DNA of 64,000 bases from Halichoerus grypus. Taxonomy: Eukaryota > Chordata > Mammalia > Carnivora > Phocidae. Shown here one piece after another: positions 1 through 11,633 of the stretch; position 1 is the first letter of the stretch, and every line of letters starts with the position of its first letter. Both the position numbers and the translations under genes were made by a program. Location of the stretch: positions 125,730,131-125,794,130 of the forward strand of contig NC_135714.1 of assembly GCF_964656455.1 (NCBI RefSeq). The letters run 5' to 3'. The notes beneath the pieces are model-generated. The model was not told where the DNA came from and ran no database searches. It saw only the letters and a program-made list of their open reading frames with translations.

Positions 1-299
1 AACTCTTGGTGGGCTGTTTTTAAGCTGTTTATATATCTTTTCACCCATTAGACTCTAGACTTCTTTAGAATACGGTTATGTCTTATTCATTACTGGTTTT
101 TAAAATCTCTATTCCTAGCACAGAACCTGGTACACAGTATTTACTCAATAAATATTGGCATAGAGTCATTTTTTTTATTCCTCCTGCTTCACCCTCTAGA
201 TCTACTCTGCACCTTTTCCCCCAAAACAGTTCTTGGTTTCATGAGATTGTTTGCAAAAATGACTGCAATAGTTCTCTCACTATTTCCATGCCCTTGGTT

Positions 300-740
300 A
301 GTCTCCGCTGATACTGGCTCTGGCCTTGACCATGTTACTTGCTTTGGTCAATGGGATGAGAGCAAACATGGTGCAAGATGACACTGGAAGACTCTTTGTT
401 TACTGGGTCTTGCCCTTGCTTGTTGCACTTGGAACCCTGATACCACCAGATGAATGAGCCAGGCTAGCCTGCTTGATGATGGAAGACACATGGCCCTGCC
501 AATCCCTTGCTCCAGCCAAGAGCCAGATATGTGAGTGAGGCCATCAAATGCTAGCTGACTGCACATACATGAGGAAACTCTACAACATGAATGAGCCTAG
601 CCGAGACCAGCCGAAGAACCACCCAGATGAATCTAACCAAAACTGCTGACCTACAATATCATGAGCTAATATACTATTGTTGTTTTAATCCAATATGTTC
701 CTTTGGGGGTGGGGGTTGTTATATAGCATAAGCTGGCTGC
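300..740 (+). repeat. Ancient LTR relic, MLT1-like (ERVL-MaLR class)
   Basis: The stretch has the motif order of old mammalian MaLR LTRs: a 'cttgctttggtcaatgg' segment near 340, a middle run of 'gccagatatgtgagtgag' type near 520-540, and an end reading 'catgagctaat...attgttgttttaa' near 660-685. Heavily diverged and non-coding. The family name is from memory and the edges are approximate. Confidence 0.45.
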
Positions 741-942
741 TATTTTGTTTTTCTTCATTTTAAATATCTCTAGGATTTCTGCCTTAAACTTGGCCACCAA
801 ACCACCAAAGCTCTGTCCACCACCACTTTATTCTCTACCCTTATGCTTTATACTAAGAAACACACTGTAGGAGAGGAAGGAAAAAACTTTCCATCTACCT
901 TTCTTCTAAGTTCTCTGGCTGGTTTAATAATCTAACAAATAG

Positions 943-1138
943 GGGTGCCTGTGTGGCTCAGTTGTTAAGCGTCTGCCTTCAGCTCAGGTCATGATCCCAG
1001 GGTCCTGAGATCGAGCCCTGCATCGGGCTCCCTGCTCCACGGGGAGCCTGCTTCTCCTTCTCCCACTCCCCCTGTTTGTGTTCTCTCTCTCGCTGTGTCT
1101 CTCTCTGTCAAATAAATATGTAAAAATTTTTTTATAAA
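943..1138 (+). repeat. Can-SINE (SINEC), plus orientation; outer member of a nested pair
   Basis: It begins with the tRNA-derived head (gggtgcctgtgtggctcag), followed by the 'ctcaggtcatgatcccaggg' block, a CT-rich segment and an AT-rich tail. The 17-bp target-site duplication aataatctaacaaatag lies at 926-942, but its partner lies at 1,346-1,362, beyond a second SINE. The second element therefore landed inside this one's tail. Confidence 0.93.
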
Positions 1139-1322
1139 TGATTTTTTTTAAGATTTTATTTATTTGAGAGAGAGAGAGAGAGCACAAGCAGGGGGAAGGG
1201 CAGATGGAGAAGCAGGCTCTCCGCTGAGCAAGAAGCCTGATATGGGACTCGATCCCAGGACTCTGGGATCATGACCTGAGCTGAAGGCAGATGCTCAACC
1301 AACTGAGCCACCCAGGCATCCC
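1139..1322 (-). repeat. Can-SINE (SINEC), minus orientation; nested in the tail of the preceding SINE
   Basis: Reverse-complement SINE: a T-rich start (ttaagattttatttatttg), a GA-rich run, then 'gatcatgacctgagctgaaggcag' and a terminal 'tgagccacccaggcatccc'. An imperfect duplication (aaatatgtaaaaatt near 1,114; aaatatataaaatatt near 1,323) flanks it and lies within the A/T tail of the outer SINE. Confidence 0.9.
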
Positions 1323-1815
1323 AAATATATAAAATATTAAAAAAAAATAATCTAACAAATAGATTAACTAGAGAAAAACAATTTCAATTACATACATATG
1401 GGGGCCCCGCAAAAACAATGAGACCCCAGGACAAACCAGACAATTGAGGCTTATATGCCATCTTGAGCTAAGGAATGGGATAAGGGCCTGGGGCTTCAAA
1501 GAGGAGAAGAATGAGTCACAAGAGGATGAGAAAAGCAGATGTTTGGTAATTATGTTTGTCTTGCCATTCAGATAGGTCATTGTAATTAAAAAAAAAAAAA
1601 AGTTATTTCTCAGTAGTAGCCCTCTTTCTGGGGCAGGCCCCCTATCTAAAATGTTTTAGGTAGTTTAAGGGAAAGGTAATCTGCTGGGTCTTAATTGCCT
1701 TCAGCTCAAAATAGTCTACCTGCCAAAGTGGCACATTTTGGGTAGACTTGTTCCTAACCCCTTCAACACTAACCTGTCTTCTTGCTCCTATTTTCTATTT
1801 CGATATGTAAATTGT

Positions 1816-2001
1816 AGGGGCGCCTGGGTGGCTCAGTCGGTTAAGCAATTGCCTTCAGCTCAGGTCATGATCCCAGGGTCCTGAGATCAAGGTCTGCATC
1901 AGGCTCCCTGCTCAGTGGGAAACCTGCTTCTCCTTCTCTCTCTGCCACTTCCCCCACTTGTGCTCTGTCAAATAAATAAATAAAATCTTAAAAAAAAAAA
2001 C
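1816..2001 (+). repeat. Can-SINE (SINEC)
   Basis: Full-length carnivore SINE with the canonical head 'ggggcgcctgggtggctcag', a CT-rich segment and the tail 'aaataaataaataaaatctta(A)n'. It is flanked by the 13-bp target-site duplication atatgtaaattgt at 1,803-1,815 and 2,002-2,014. Confidence 0.95.
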
Positions 2002-2367
2002 ATATGTAAATTGTGAGCTCCACAAGAAATAAATCATAGACTCCTAAAGCATAAAAAGCCTATAGATGATGTGATCTTACAACTTCCTCTTATTATGAGC
2101 AAACTGTCTACTTTCTGCATGTCCCACCATTATATTTTGGAAGCACGGTTTTTACAGGTTCACAACTGGAGAGGAATTTTGCCTTAGGGAAGAATCATAT
2201 CTCTAGTCTCACCCATACCTGATTTAGATGATATTTAGATGAGACTTTAGACCTAAGACTTTAGAGTTATTGTTGGAATGAATTAAGACTTTGGGGGGCT
2301 GTTGGGCTAGAATGAATGTATTTTGCATGCAAGAAGGACATACATTTAAGGAGTCTAGGGGCAAAGT

Positions 2368-3330
2368 GTTATAAACTGAATGTTTGTTTCCCCCTTGAAT
2401 TCATATATTGAAACCTTGTGATATTGTGATTTATAAGGAATATGTATTTGGTCATTCAGATGACCAAAGTATATGTCTCACATGTATTTTGTCTTCATCA
2501 ACAATTCCTGGCTCACAGCTCCCAACACCCTTGGAATTTCCTGAGCAATAAGAGAATCTTTTGTTATAGTATTTGGTCTCTTGACCTCAATGCCAAAAAA
2601 AACACTTCAGATCCATAAAGGTGAAATGAGTGTCTTGTTATTCATGACAAGCCCCTTTCCAACACAACTAGGCTATGTCAATGAGGTGACTTTTGGAAAG
2701 AAACTAAGGATGGGGGCTAATTGTCAGGGGAAACAACCATGAATAGAGGATTGGAACTTTTAGTCCATGCCCTGATTTCTTGAGACTGAATCAATGATCA
2801 ATGGCCAATGATTTAACCAGTGATGCCTACATAATGAAGTCTCCATAAAAAAAACAAAAAAGAGAGGGTTTAGAGAGCCTCCAGATTGCAGAACCAGATG
2901 GCTCCCACATACCACCGTGCTGGGCCCCAAACTCCATAAAGACAAAAGCTTATTTGTTTAAGACCTCATTCTATGTATCTTTTTATTGGGCTATTGATTA
3001 GTATCCTTTGCTATCCTTTGTCATAAATCAGTAACAACTTTCCTGGGTTCTGTGAGCCACTCTAGCAAATTAATCAAACTAAAGGAGGAGGGTATGTGAA
3101 CCTCTGATTTACAGCCGGTCAGTAAGAAGCACAGACAACAACCTGGGTTTGTGATTGGCGTCTTAAGTGGAGTGCCATTTCTTGGGACTGAGCCCTTCAC
3201 TTGGAGAGTCTGATGCTATTTCTAGGAAGATAGTGTCAGCATTGAGTTGAATTGTTGAACATCTAGCTGATGTTGGAGAACTGCTTGGTGGTGTGGAAAA
3301 CTGCCCCTTCAAATATACCCCTCCACACAT
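2368..3330 (+). repeat. ERVL-type LTR relic (MER21-like)
   Basis: An LTR-like start (tgttataaactgaatgtttg, from 2,368) leads into a long block with motifs typical of an old mammalian ERVL LTR: 'tgcctacataatgaagtctcc' near 2,823, 'ttctgtgagccactctagcaaatt' near 3,046, 'acaacctgggtttgtgattgg' near 3,136 and 'ggactgagcccttcac' near 3,185. It has no coding capacity and no internal viral genes. The MER21-like name is from memory; a different ERVL LTR family is possible. Confidence 0.5.
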
Positions 3331-3334
3331 TAAA

Positions 3335-3491
3335 AGTGTTGATCAGAGCCCATGAAGCCTTAACCTCCAATGTGATGGTATTTGGAGACAGGGCCTTGGG
3401 AGGTAATTAGGATTAGATGAGGTCACGAGGGTGGTGCCTTCATGATGGGAATAGTACCCTTATAAAAAGAGATACCGGAGTATATACCCTT

Positions 3492-3528
<37 letters not shown>

Positions 3529-3695
3529 CCCTTTGCCATGTGAGGACCCGGCAAGAAGCCAGAACCTGAGCACACTGGCGCCCGGATCTTGGACTTCCAG
3601 CCTCCAAAACTGTGAGAAAATAAATTTCTGTTGTTTAAACTGCCCAGTCTCTGGTATTTTACTAGGGCAGCATGAGCTGACTAGGACAACTGGTC
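3335..3695 (+). repeat. MaLR LTR, MST-like, with CT microsatellite
   Basis: The motifs match MST-type MaLR LTRs in order: 'taacctccaatgtgatggtatttgg' near 3,360, 'gatgaggtcacgagggtgg' near 3,416, 'ttccagcctccaaaactgtgag' near 3,595, 'aataaatttctgttgttt' near 3,620, and an end of 'ggcagcatgagctgactaggac'. A CT repeat at about 3,494-3,522 lies inside it. A short open frame over its 3' half (3,533-3,874) is accidental. Confidence 0.75.
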
Positions 3696-5439
3696 AACAT
3701 CCAAAAGGCAAGAATCGCTTGCATCTGTACCAATCAAAATTAATTTTAATTTCAATGTTCAAGAATCTCTTGTATGGCTATCAGTTTTCTACAACTTACA
3801 GAGTTGTAAAAGAGCTCACAAAGGTGATGGAAGGCACAGATAACACAGAAAAATGCACTAGACAGGACACCTAGTGATCTTTTCTGCCAATTTCAAAATC
3901 TATCGTAAGTTGCCCTGACATATCTAAAGAACAAACTGTAAGCTAATTGTCCTTACCTCTCCTGCTCTGAGGTTATTCCACAGGACACCTGCTACCACCT
4001 CTTTTGATTAAGTCTCTTTATTCAAGCTTACACATATCCTGTTTGTTGTCTTTTATTACAAGTGCGGCCCACAGTTCCCAAGCCCATACCAACCTAAAGG
4101 AGCATTCAAGAGTCAGAGTCACAATGATGTCCTCATAGTACCCATCTTGACCTCTAGTCCTCACTAGCAAAATCTTGAACCCTCAGGACAATGGAGCTGG
4201 TTGCCATGCTCCTTTAAGTCTCTTTTAATCTAGAAAAATACCCCTTTTCATTGACTGACTTGTTGAGGAGATGGGGCTAGCTGTCCTGTAAAATGTCACA
4301 CTTTCTGGATTTGTCTATTTGTTTCCTCACGGCATTTGTCTAACTTGCAGGTCTATCTCCTATCTTTCCTGGAAACTAGAATAGCTAAAGTCTTAAGTTA
4401 AACATTTGTGGCCAGACAGAATATGTCATCAGAGGACAACTAATATCTGCTTGCCTAATCATTAGTAATGCTAAGATAGAATGATTTTTTTAGCCCTCCA
4501 ATGAGGCCACCAGTGGTTTACAAAACATTGGGCTGCCTTAGGCCTTAAGTAGGTTTGGATGAGGTCACCTGCAGTCTTGGCCACCATGTGCAACATTATT
4601 GCAGTGAGAAAACACTTTAGAATCCTCAGCAACCTATCACAAGCTAACATTTGGGAATACTTCCTTTTAAAAAAACAAACTGTAACATAACATGATAAAA
4701 TAAAATAAAAAATAAATTTAAAAAAACTGCCTGTAGTGAATTTCAATTAAAAATGGAACTTAAACTCACCGGGCTTGCTTTTTCTTCTCCAGGTACATTG
4801 TCAACAGCAAGCCTTGACCCTGACACTGCCCAGTGTGAAGGCTACGGTGATGGGTCCGGGTCTCTGATGTGCATGTCCCCAGCTTCTCCCCTTCTCCTCT
4901 CACAACCAGCTTTCCAGCCTTTCTTTATCTTTGTGGTTCTTCCCTGACCCCTTCATGTTTTCTTTCCCCAGGGGGCCCTGAAAGCGAACACAACATTTTT
5001 AGCAAATACTATGAAATGCAAATCTTTTATTGTACTTCAAGTTTGAAGATCTTAAGAATTGGCAATTGTGAAATGGATTTGCAAGTTTGAATCAAGAAAC
5101 TTAAATTCCTAAGAACTTTTATCCCAAGGGCACATGAGAACTTGGCTTTTAAGTGCTATCTTGAGTACTTCTTAATCTTCAGCAATTATTATTCAGGAAA
5201 TCAATAATGATAATATGATGCTGAGAAAAGTCAATGTAACTACCATTACAGTAATGCTCCACTTATGAGCTGTTTGAACCAGAAGTCAAGTGTGATTAAG
5301 AAAGTCTCCTGGAAATTCCAAAGACCTGCAAATCTGCATTCAACCTACCCTTCCAGGGGAAAGAAATAATCCTTGGAAGTCAAGTTGAGAAACTTAGTTA
5401 AATATATTAATTATATGTTCATTAAAAGAACAAAGCAGG

Positions 5440-5663
5440 GGTGCACCTGGGTGGCTCAGTCGGTTGAGCATCTGACTCTTGGTTTCCACTCAGGTCGTGA
5501 TCTCAGGGTCATGAAATTGCCCAGCTTCAGGATCTATGCTCAGCAGGGAGTCTGCTTGAGATACTCTTTCCCCATCCATCTGCCCTTCCCCGCTGCGTGC
5601 GCGTGCTCTCACACACACTCTCTCTCTCTCAAATAAATAAATAAATCTTAAAAAAAAAAAAGT
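5440..5663 (+). repeat. Can-SINE (SINEC), older subtype
   Basis: The head 'ggtgcacctgggtggctcag', the 'actcttggtttc' variant of the body, a CT/CA-rich segment and the tail 'aaataaataaataaatctta(A)n' identify the family. The 10-bp duplication acaaagcagg sits at 5,430-5,439 and 5,664-5,673. Confidence 0.93.
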
Positions 5664-6019
5664 ACAAAGCAGGGAATATAAAAGTGGGGTGAGTATATAA
5701 AGTCCTGTATATGGGGAGAGGGGTTAGTGGAAGTAGTTAATTTAAATGAAAACAGATTTAAATCTACGGAAGTCATCTTCCTCAAGGTAAAGCAGAAAAG
5801 ACAAGAATATAAACCTCCAACAACTAAGTTTGTGTTGTTCTCACCTAGAATGAGGCAATCCCAATCCCTTACAAAGGCAGATCTATGCTGGCGATCCACA
5901 CAAAACGTATTTATTTATATTTGAAGATCTTTCTTAGAAGAAGCAGTAAATTTATTTTAGGAGCATGTACGGCAGATCAACAGGTAAGATACAGAGGTAG
6001 ATTTCATCTTAATGTCAGG

Positions 6020-6738
6020 GAGAATTTTTTTGTGTGGCAAAATATACGTAATATAAATTTATCATAGCCATTTTTAAGCATACCGTTGTGGCATTAAGTA
6101 CATTTACATTGTTGTGCAACCATCACCACCACCCATCTTCAGAACATACTCTGAAGCACATTAAATAGCACATCCTCGTTCCTCCCCCAATTCCGGGCCC
6201 TGGCAACCACCATATACCACTTTCTGTCCCTGATTTTGACTACTACTCTAAGCACTTCACATAAGGGGAATCATACAGCAGCTGTCCTTTTGCATCTGGC
6301 ATATTTCACTTAGTGTAATGTCTTCAAGTTTCATCTACATTGGAGCATGTATCAGAATTTTACTCCTTTTTAAGGCTACATAATATTTCAGAGTGTTATG
6401 TGTGTGTGTATGCTACATTTTATTTATCCATTCATCCACAGATGGACATTCTGGTTATTCCTATCTTTTGGCTATTGTGAATAATGCTGCTATGAACATG
6501 GGTGTACATATATCTGTTTGCGTCCCTGGTTTCAATTAAGTTCGGTATATACCGAGAAATAGAATTATTGGATCATACAGTAATTTTATGTTTAATTGTT
6601 TGAGGAACTGCCATACTGTTTTCCACAGCTACTGCACTATTTTACATTCCTACCTGTAATGCACAAGGGTTCCAATTTCTAGACATTCTTGTCAACACTT
6701 GTTCTCTGCTTTTTTGATAATAGACATCCTAATGCATG
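6020..6738 (-). repeat. LINE-1 (mammalian L1M type), antisense, 3' end of ORF2 plus 3' UTR
   Basis: Read on the minus strand this is the classical end of L1 ORF2. Recognisable landmarks (seen in antisense) are 'gctattgtgaataatgctgctatgaac' near 6,471, 'gaggaactgccatactgttttccacag' near 6,602 and 'cttgtcaacacttgtt' near 6,688. The 3' UTR side is at the left ('gttgtgcaaccatcaccac' near 6,111). Many substitutions break the frame. Confidence 0.88.
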
Positions 6739-6752
6739 TGGAGGAGGAATTT

Positions 6753-6948
6753 TTTTAAGATTTTATTTATTTATTTGAGAGAGGGAGTGCATGCACATGA
6801 GCAGAGGGCGGGGGTGAGGGACAGAGGGAGAGGGAGAAGCAGACTCCCTCCTGAGCAGGGAGCCCAACGCAAGGCTCGATCCCAGGACCCTGAGATCATC
6901 ACCTGAGCTGAAGGCAGACCTTAACCGACTGAGCGACCCAGGCACATC
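6753..6948 (-). repeat. Can-SINE (SINEC), inserted next to the antisense L1
   Basis: Reverse-complement SINE starting 'tttttaagattttatttattt' and ending 'actgagcgacccaggcac'. The flanks carry an imperfect duplication, tggaggaggaatt at about 6,739 and tggaagaggaatt at about 6,949. Confidence 0.92.
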
Positions 6949-7429
6949 TGGAAGAGGAATTTTTAATCACTAGACTTGTGCCACAGTGGGATGAGCTGTT
7001 CCCAGGATATAGGGGCCGATGGATGTGCTCTACCAAAGACTGGATAGACTAATATGCTCAGTTACGCAAGTTGTGCACTGTCCAAGTGTGTCTGGTCACA
7101 GCGTGAGTAGGGCCTAAAACCCAGCACATGTTTCACATTCTGACGTGTGAACCCTGGTGTAGAACTACCTCTTCTGGAGGAAACAATAACTTTTTCTTCC
7201 CTGGAAATATTCCCAGCTTGCCAAACCATGTGCTTGAAGGCGTACCTTTTTTTTTCAGTGCAAACTAAGGTACTTATTTATGAAAGCTATTGGTTATCCC
7301 GGCTGACTGACAGAGATGTCATGGGAAAGCTATAGATAGAGTAGATTAATACACAGGATAATACCTAGTCCAGTCAGACTAGATGACTATTAAGGTCCCA
7401 CTCAATGGTGATATTCTGTGCATCTCTTC

Positions 7430-7890
7430 GATTCTTTTACAAGATGCCCCCTAAAAATTCTTTGCACTCTTTGCATTGACAGGTGGAGTCAATATCCCCT
7501 CACCTTGAATCTGGGATCAGTGAGTGCTTTGTAATAGAATTCTGCAGAAGTGACACTGTGCCAGTCTCTAGGCCCAGACCTTAAAAAACTGGCAGCTTCC
7601 ACTTTCCAACTCTTTGGACACTCCTTCTTGGAACCAAGCCACCATGCTGTGAGGAAGCCTACAAATCACTCCCTACAAATCACTTTGTAGAGAGACACAC
7701 AGGGAGAAAACTAACACTCATCACCAAGTGAGTGAACTGTCTTGGAAGCGGAGCCTCCAGCCCCAGCAAAGATGAGCTGTCCCAGCCAAGCCCTGCTCAG
7801 ATTGCAGAATGATGAGTAAAATAAATGACTGCTGTTGTCTCAAGCCACTACCGTTTTAGGATGAATTTCTTTAGCTGCAGTAGATAGCCA
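7430..7890 (+). repeat. Ancient LTR-like relic (MLT1-like)
   Basis: Contains 'caggtggagtcaatatcccc' near 7,480, 'gaaccaagccaccatgctgtgaggaagcc' near 7,631, 'tgtcttggaagcggagcctccagcc' near 7,739 and 'aaataaatgactgctgttg' near 7,820. This motif order is common to an abundant, old mammalian interspersed repeat that I take to be a MaLR-class LTR. The family name is tentative. Confidence 0.45.
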
Positions 7891-8499
7891 GAACAGCCTG
7901 TGATATAATGTTACCAGTGCTCCAAACTCACCTTTCCACAATATGTCTCACACCAGTAGTGCCTTAAAGGACTCCAAGGGAGAACTTCCTCTAAGGAGCC
8001 CTCAATTTTTTCTTGTATGGCAGAAGCAGTGGCCTTTGTCCCTCACTTCCTCACCCACTCCCCAATTTAGGATAAAACTCTATCATAGAAAGATGCTGAG
8101 ACCCACCTTCTGCAGTGTCTGCACCCTCAGTGTTTGGATTTCTTGAGGAATCCCGAGTTTCTCTGAGCCACACACTGGACCCTTCCACAGACTCTCCTGC
8201 CTTACCCTGGCGCGGTATGGAGCGTTGGGGTGCAGGCTTCTAGAGAGGAGATAGAAGCAAAATTTGATCCAGTCAACTGCTGTCTAAGGTGGCTCTTGAA
8301 CATGCGATAAGCTTAAGAGGGGGCATATAAGCCAAGCCAAGAGGCAGGGAATGCAGAGGAGACCGCCCTGCCCTGGGACCCTGGCTCTAGCTGGAGTCCT
8401 TCCCTCGCGGATCAAATCTGCCTACACTGACTGTGAAGGGAATGGGTTTGTCAGCAAGGCCTTCCTCAGTTCTGAGTCTTGTCGGTAAAACGCTCCTCC

Positions 8500-9260
8500 T
8501 TCGATTGCCAAACCCCCCTTTATTTCGGGAAGGAAAGAGTTAAAAGACTCTTGCCCTTCAGGGCCTGGGAGGGGGCGGCCGCTTTGCGCTTTATAGTGGC
8601 AGCCTTGGGAGGGTTGGAAGGTTGGGACGCTCTTGCTGTCCCAGAGTGGAGTAGACGGTCTGGGAGTGTTTCGAGGAGAAGGGGAGGACAGACGGGAGGC
8701 GTGTTTCCCTGGAGTTTTCTTTTTCTGCGAGCCTTCGCGCGCGCGCGTACAGTCATCCCTTTGGTCTGGCGATTGCGGGCAGGAGGTGGAGAGGCTCCGT
8801 CCCACCCGGTGGCCAGAGGCTGGAGGCTCGGGAAGACCTCCCGGGAGAAGCCGTGCCCAGGAAGCTTTCTGAAGCGGAGGCAGCTGCGCCTCACGGGCCG
8901 CCGCGGCGCGGGAGCCGGGCGACGTCCACCACCCACCCTCGCCGGCTCCGCTTCCTCCCGCCCGGGTGCGCGCAGCTGTCTGAGCCCGCCAAGCTCCACG
9001 GTCGGTGCAACTCTTTCCTCTCAGGGAGCCGGGAGGGGGTGGGGGTGGGGGGTTCGCTGCCCGGGCCCCTCGGCTGGGAGGAGAGGCGAGCCCGGCGCCC
9101 GCCGCTTGGCGACCCTCCGCACAGGGGTTGGTACCCACCTGCCCAAGGGCGCGTGGCGGGGCGGGCACCTCCCCGGGAAGGGCGCGCTCCGGAAACGTTT
9201 GGGGGTTGGGGGGACTGATCGAAAGCCCCCCAGCCTCCCCGGGCGGGATTCGGATTTTTA
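8500..9260 (+). promoter_or_regulatory. EDNRA: CpG island and promoter of EDNRA
   Basis: GC content and CpG density rise sharply here against AT-rich flanks. A perfect GC box (ggggcgg, 8,572-8,578) and a TATA-like heptamer tttatag (8,590-8,596) precede the region matching exon 1. The human EDNRA promoter is described as lacking a classical TATA box and using GC boxes, so the heptamer may be incidental. Its spacing to the block that matches the start of known cDNA (about 8,630) is nevertheless near the usual 25-40 bp. Several long open frames on both strands are by-products of high GC and not genes. Confidence 0.85.
8600..9000 (+). other. EDNRA: EDNRA exon 1, non-coding (5' UTR)
   Basis: The stretch from about 8,630 resembles the human EDNRA 5' UTR in recognisable blocks: 'gtcccagagtggagt', 'ggaggacagac', 'ggagttttctttttc', the short CG run at 8,736-8,747 followed by 'tacagtcatcc', 'ccgggagaagc', 'cccaggaag' and the terminal 'agctccacg'. 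The exon ends at 9,000, where the match stops and 'gtcggt' begins as the donor. That donor has C at +3, weaker than consensus. No ATG occurs from the GC box to the exon end, so the spliced leader has no upstream start codon. The transcription start is uncertain within about 8,570-8,640. Confidence 0.8.
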
Positions 9261-10887
9261 GTCAGAGGAAAACCAGCGGTTCTCCCTGGGTCTCCCTTTT
9301 TCCCCAAGCATGCGAGAACTTTGTGGAACATCACGCCCTTGTCGGTGGCTCCAAAGCCTACTTGTGAAGTTTGCCTTTTCGGACTCGCCTGCTTCTCCTC
9401 CCCGCACACTCGGGGTATGCCAAGGGTAGCCAAGGGCACTCGGTGTGAGGGACTGATGTGTTTTGGAAAAACCCCAGGGCGGCTAGTTTGGAAACCTGCC
9501 TGCAGAGGTCTGGGCGTTTTGTTCTGTGCTCTCCTTTAAAGGGCACTTGTTGCGTTTCACGTGCAGAAAACAACGGCTGTTTCTAGATAATCAGCCTCTG
9601 TTTACACCATCCTAATAGAGTTCCCGGATAGAGTTGGCGGCGGAGGGGGTGGGGTGGGAGGCATATTATAGTCAGGCGTCGTCAGTAAGAGCAGTTGCTA
9701 TTTATTACCCAGAGAGCAGAACCCACGGAAAACTAGTAAAAAGTTTCTGGTTTATTTATTTGGGGTTTTTTTTTTTCTCTCCTCCTGTAGATGTTCCCCC
9801 CCTCCGACCTACTACCCCCTCTGTGCTAAGTGTTAATTAATTGAGAAATACCTTGGCAGTCATTTCAGTAAATTACCTGCTTTAAATTTATGCCATTTCA
9901 GTAAGGTTGGGATTTCCAAATTACTAATTATATAGGCGACCTTTAATCCTGAGAATCCAAGATGTTAAATGCTTACAGTGTAAGCCTAAGGATTCAGTCC
10001 TCTTCCTTAATAATAGCTTTTGAACTCCACCAAATTCGAAGAATGCTGAATCTATAAACCTTGGGCTGAACCTGAGATGCTTCACTAGAGAACTAGGTCT
10101 GATTATGACTGAGGGTTCCAAGCACAGCATGGCTTAGATCCATGGAAAACGGCTACAGATTCATCCTTGGAGGAACATGCATTTGAGAGGCTTTTTTTTT
10201 TGTTTGGTTTTGTATTTTTCACCCAATGATAATATGATACCTACATACCTTTGCCAAGTATCCCTTAGCTCTGCAGCTTAATTCATGCAGAAAGCTGATG
10301 GAGATGTCATCAGAAATGATGTGGTGGTGTCATTGTTGGAGGAGGAAGGAAAGTGGTTTTGGTGGTAGCTAGCTCACACCTTGGTAAGAACCCACAGCCT
10401 TGGCCTTTTTACCTCCTGCATAATCAGCCGATGAAGCAAACCATCATGCTAATGTTCAGACACTATAGTGGTACCTTTCCTGAGTGTCATAATCACCCAT
10501 GATAGCCAGGTCAGTTCACTAAATATTCTCCTAGTGGACTCTACTGGGCAAAGAGCCACTCCATTTCCAGGAAAGGCCTTCTCTCTCTTATTTTTAAGGA
10601 AACATTACTGAAGGGTCCATTCCAACTGGGAAAGTGGGAGGCTTTAGCCATCAAATAGTACAAGGTATTGAAGGATTTCTTTTCTCCCATAGCTATGATC
10701 TAAAGAGGAGAATGATGATATGCTTTGTTCTTCGAGTCCTGGTCTCCAGTGTGGAATGCAAGTAGTGGCATTTTGTGGGTCTATCAACATTCGGTCAACT
10801 ATTCACTCCAAACTGTAAAAAGCAGGAAACAATGGCAAACTACTTATAATTAAGCAAAGCAAAGTGAGGCATTATACCTGTCCTGCC

Positions 10888-10995
10888 CCTTCTTGGCCAT
10901 GAAGCCTTAACTTCTTCAAGACTCAATTTCCCAATTAAAATGGGAATATTGCCCCTGCCTACCTAGAGTTGTAAAGCTCAAGTCAGATGCATATA
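10888..10995 (+). repeat. MIR-like fragment
   Basis: 'ccttaacttcttcaagactcaatttccc', 'aaaatgggaatattg' and 'cctacctagagttgt' follow the order of the 3' half of MIR (…CTCAGTTTCC…AAAATGGG…CTACCT…). Short and diverged. Confidence 0.5.
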
Positions 10996-11633
10996 TAATA
11001 AATTATTAATATACATACAATGTCATTATTGTTTCGGGTTCCTGGGAAAAATCTCAGGCGAAGGCAAAAGTATATGGTATTTGCACCTTGTACTTACTTC
11101 AGACCTTCTATACAAACTGAATAAATCTTATTTCATCTATATATTGTCTAAACATCAGCTCTATTGATTTCCCAAGACAACTGTCAAAATTCCTAAAAGT
11201 GGTTAATACCAACCATAAATAGACCAAGAAAAAGGACACAATTTAAAAAAAAATTAAATTATGACTTGGACATATAAACCATAGACACATGCCACTGCAT
11301 TAATGAGCTTATGGGTCTTCATTTGAAGAATCATTAAAAACTCATGGGGAAGAAAATGTACAAAAAATTTAAATGGGAGGAGCCATTTTTTATTTACCTT
11401 TGATTACTGTGTTACCACCAACCCCCTCATTTTCCCCAACATCTTTAAGGATTAAAGTAGAAACCTAGACTTTCTGAGCAGGAAGGACCACTTGCTCTCT
11501 GCAAGTCAATTAAGCATAAACCACAAATGATCTTTCGAAAACATGTAATCATCCTCCCGAGCCTATTGCTTCATCAAAACTCTGGAGACTCCGTTGAAAC
11601 ATTTTAGCGCTAAGAAGGCAAGAGAATGAGAGA

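Larger units (their letters stand above)
1..8499. other. 5' flanking region of EDNRA, no gene seen
   Basis: No reading frame here resembles a known protein; the longest open stretches sit in repeats. Recognised contents are two MLT1-like LTR relics (about 300-740 and 7,430-7,890), five carnivore SINEs, an ERVL-like LTR with a neighbouring MST-like LTR (about 2,368-3,695) and an antisense L1 (about 6,020-6,740). I recognise nothing in 741-925, 2,015-2,367, 3,700-5,430, 5,675-6,020, 6,965-7,430 or 7,900-8,500, though 1,363-1,802 has the feel of old repeat. Distal regulatory elements of EDNRA could lie here but none can be identified by eye. Confidence 0.7.

Noticed and set aside
1816..1880. tRNA-like A and B boxes
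   Set aside because: They belong to the tRNA-derived heads of Can-SINEs; no cloverleaf with an anticodon stem is present, so no tRNA gene is called.
3533..3874. 113-codon open frame
   Set aside because: It covers the 3' half of an MST-like LTR and flank; LTRs do not encode protein and no viral domain is present.
8422..9439. Several long overlapping open frames (up to 260 codons) on both strands
   Set aside because: They coincide exactly with the CpG island. High GC removes stop codons, the translations are low-complexity G/P/R-rich, and no frame matches a family. The sequence is explained by the EDNRA promoter and exon 1.
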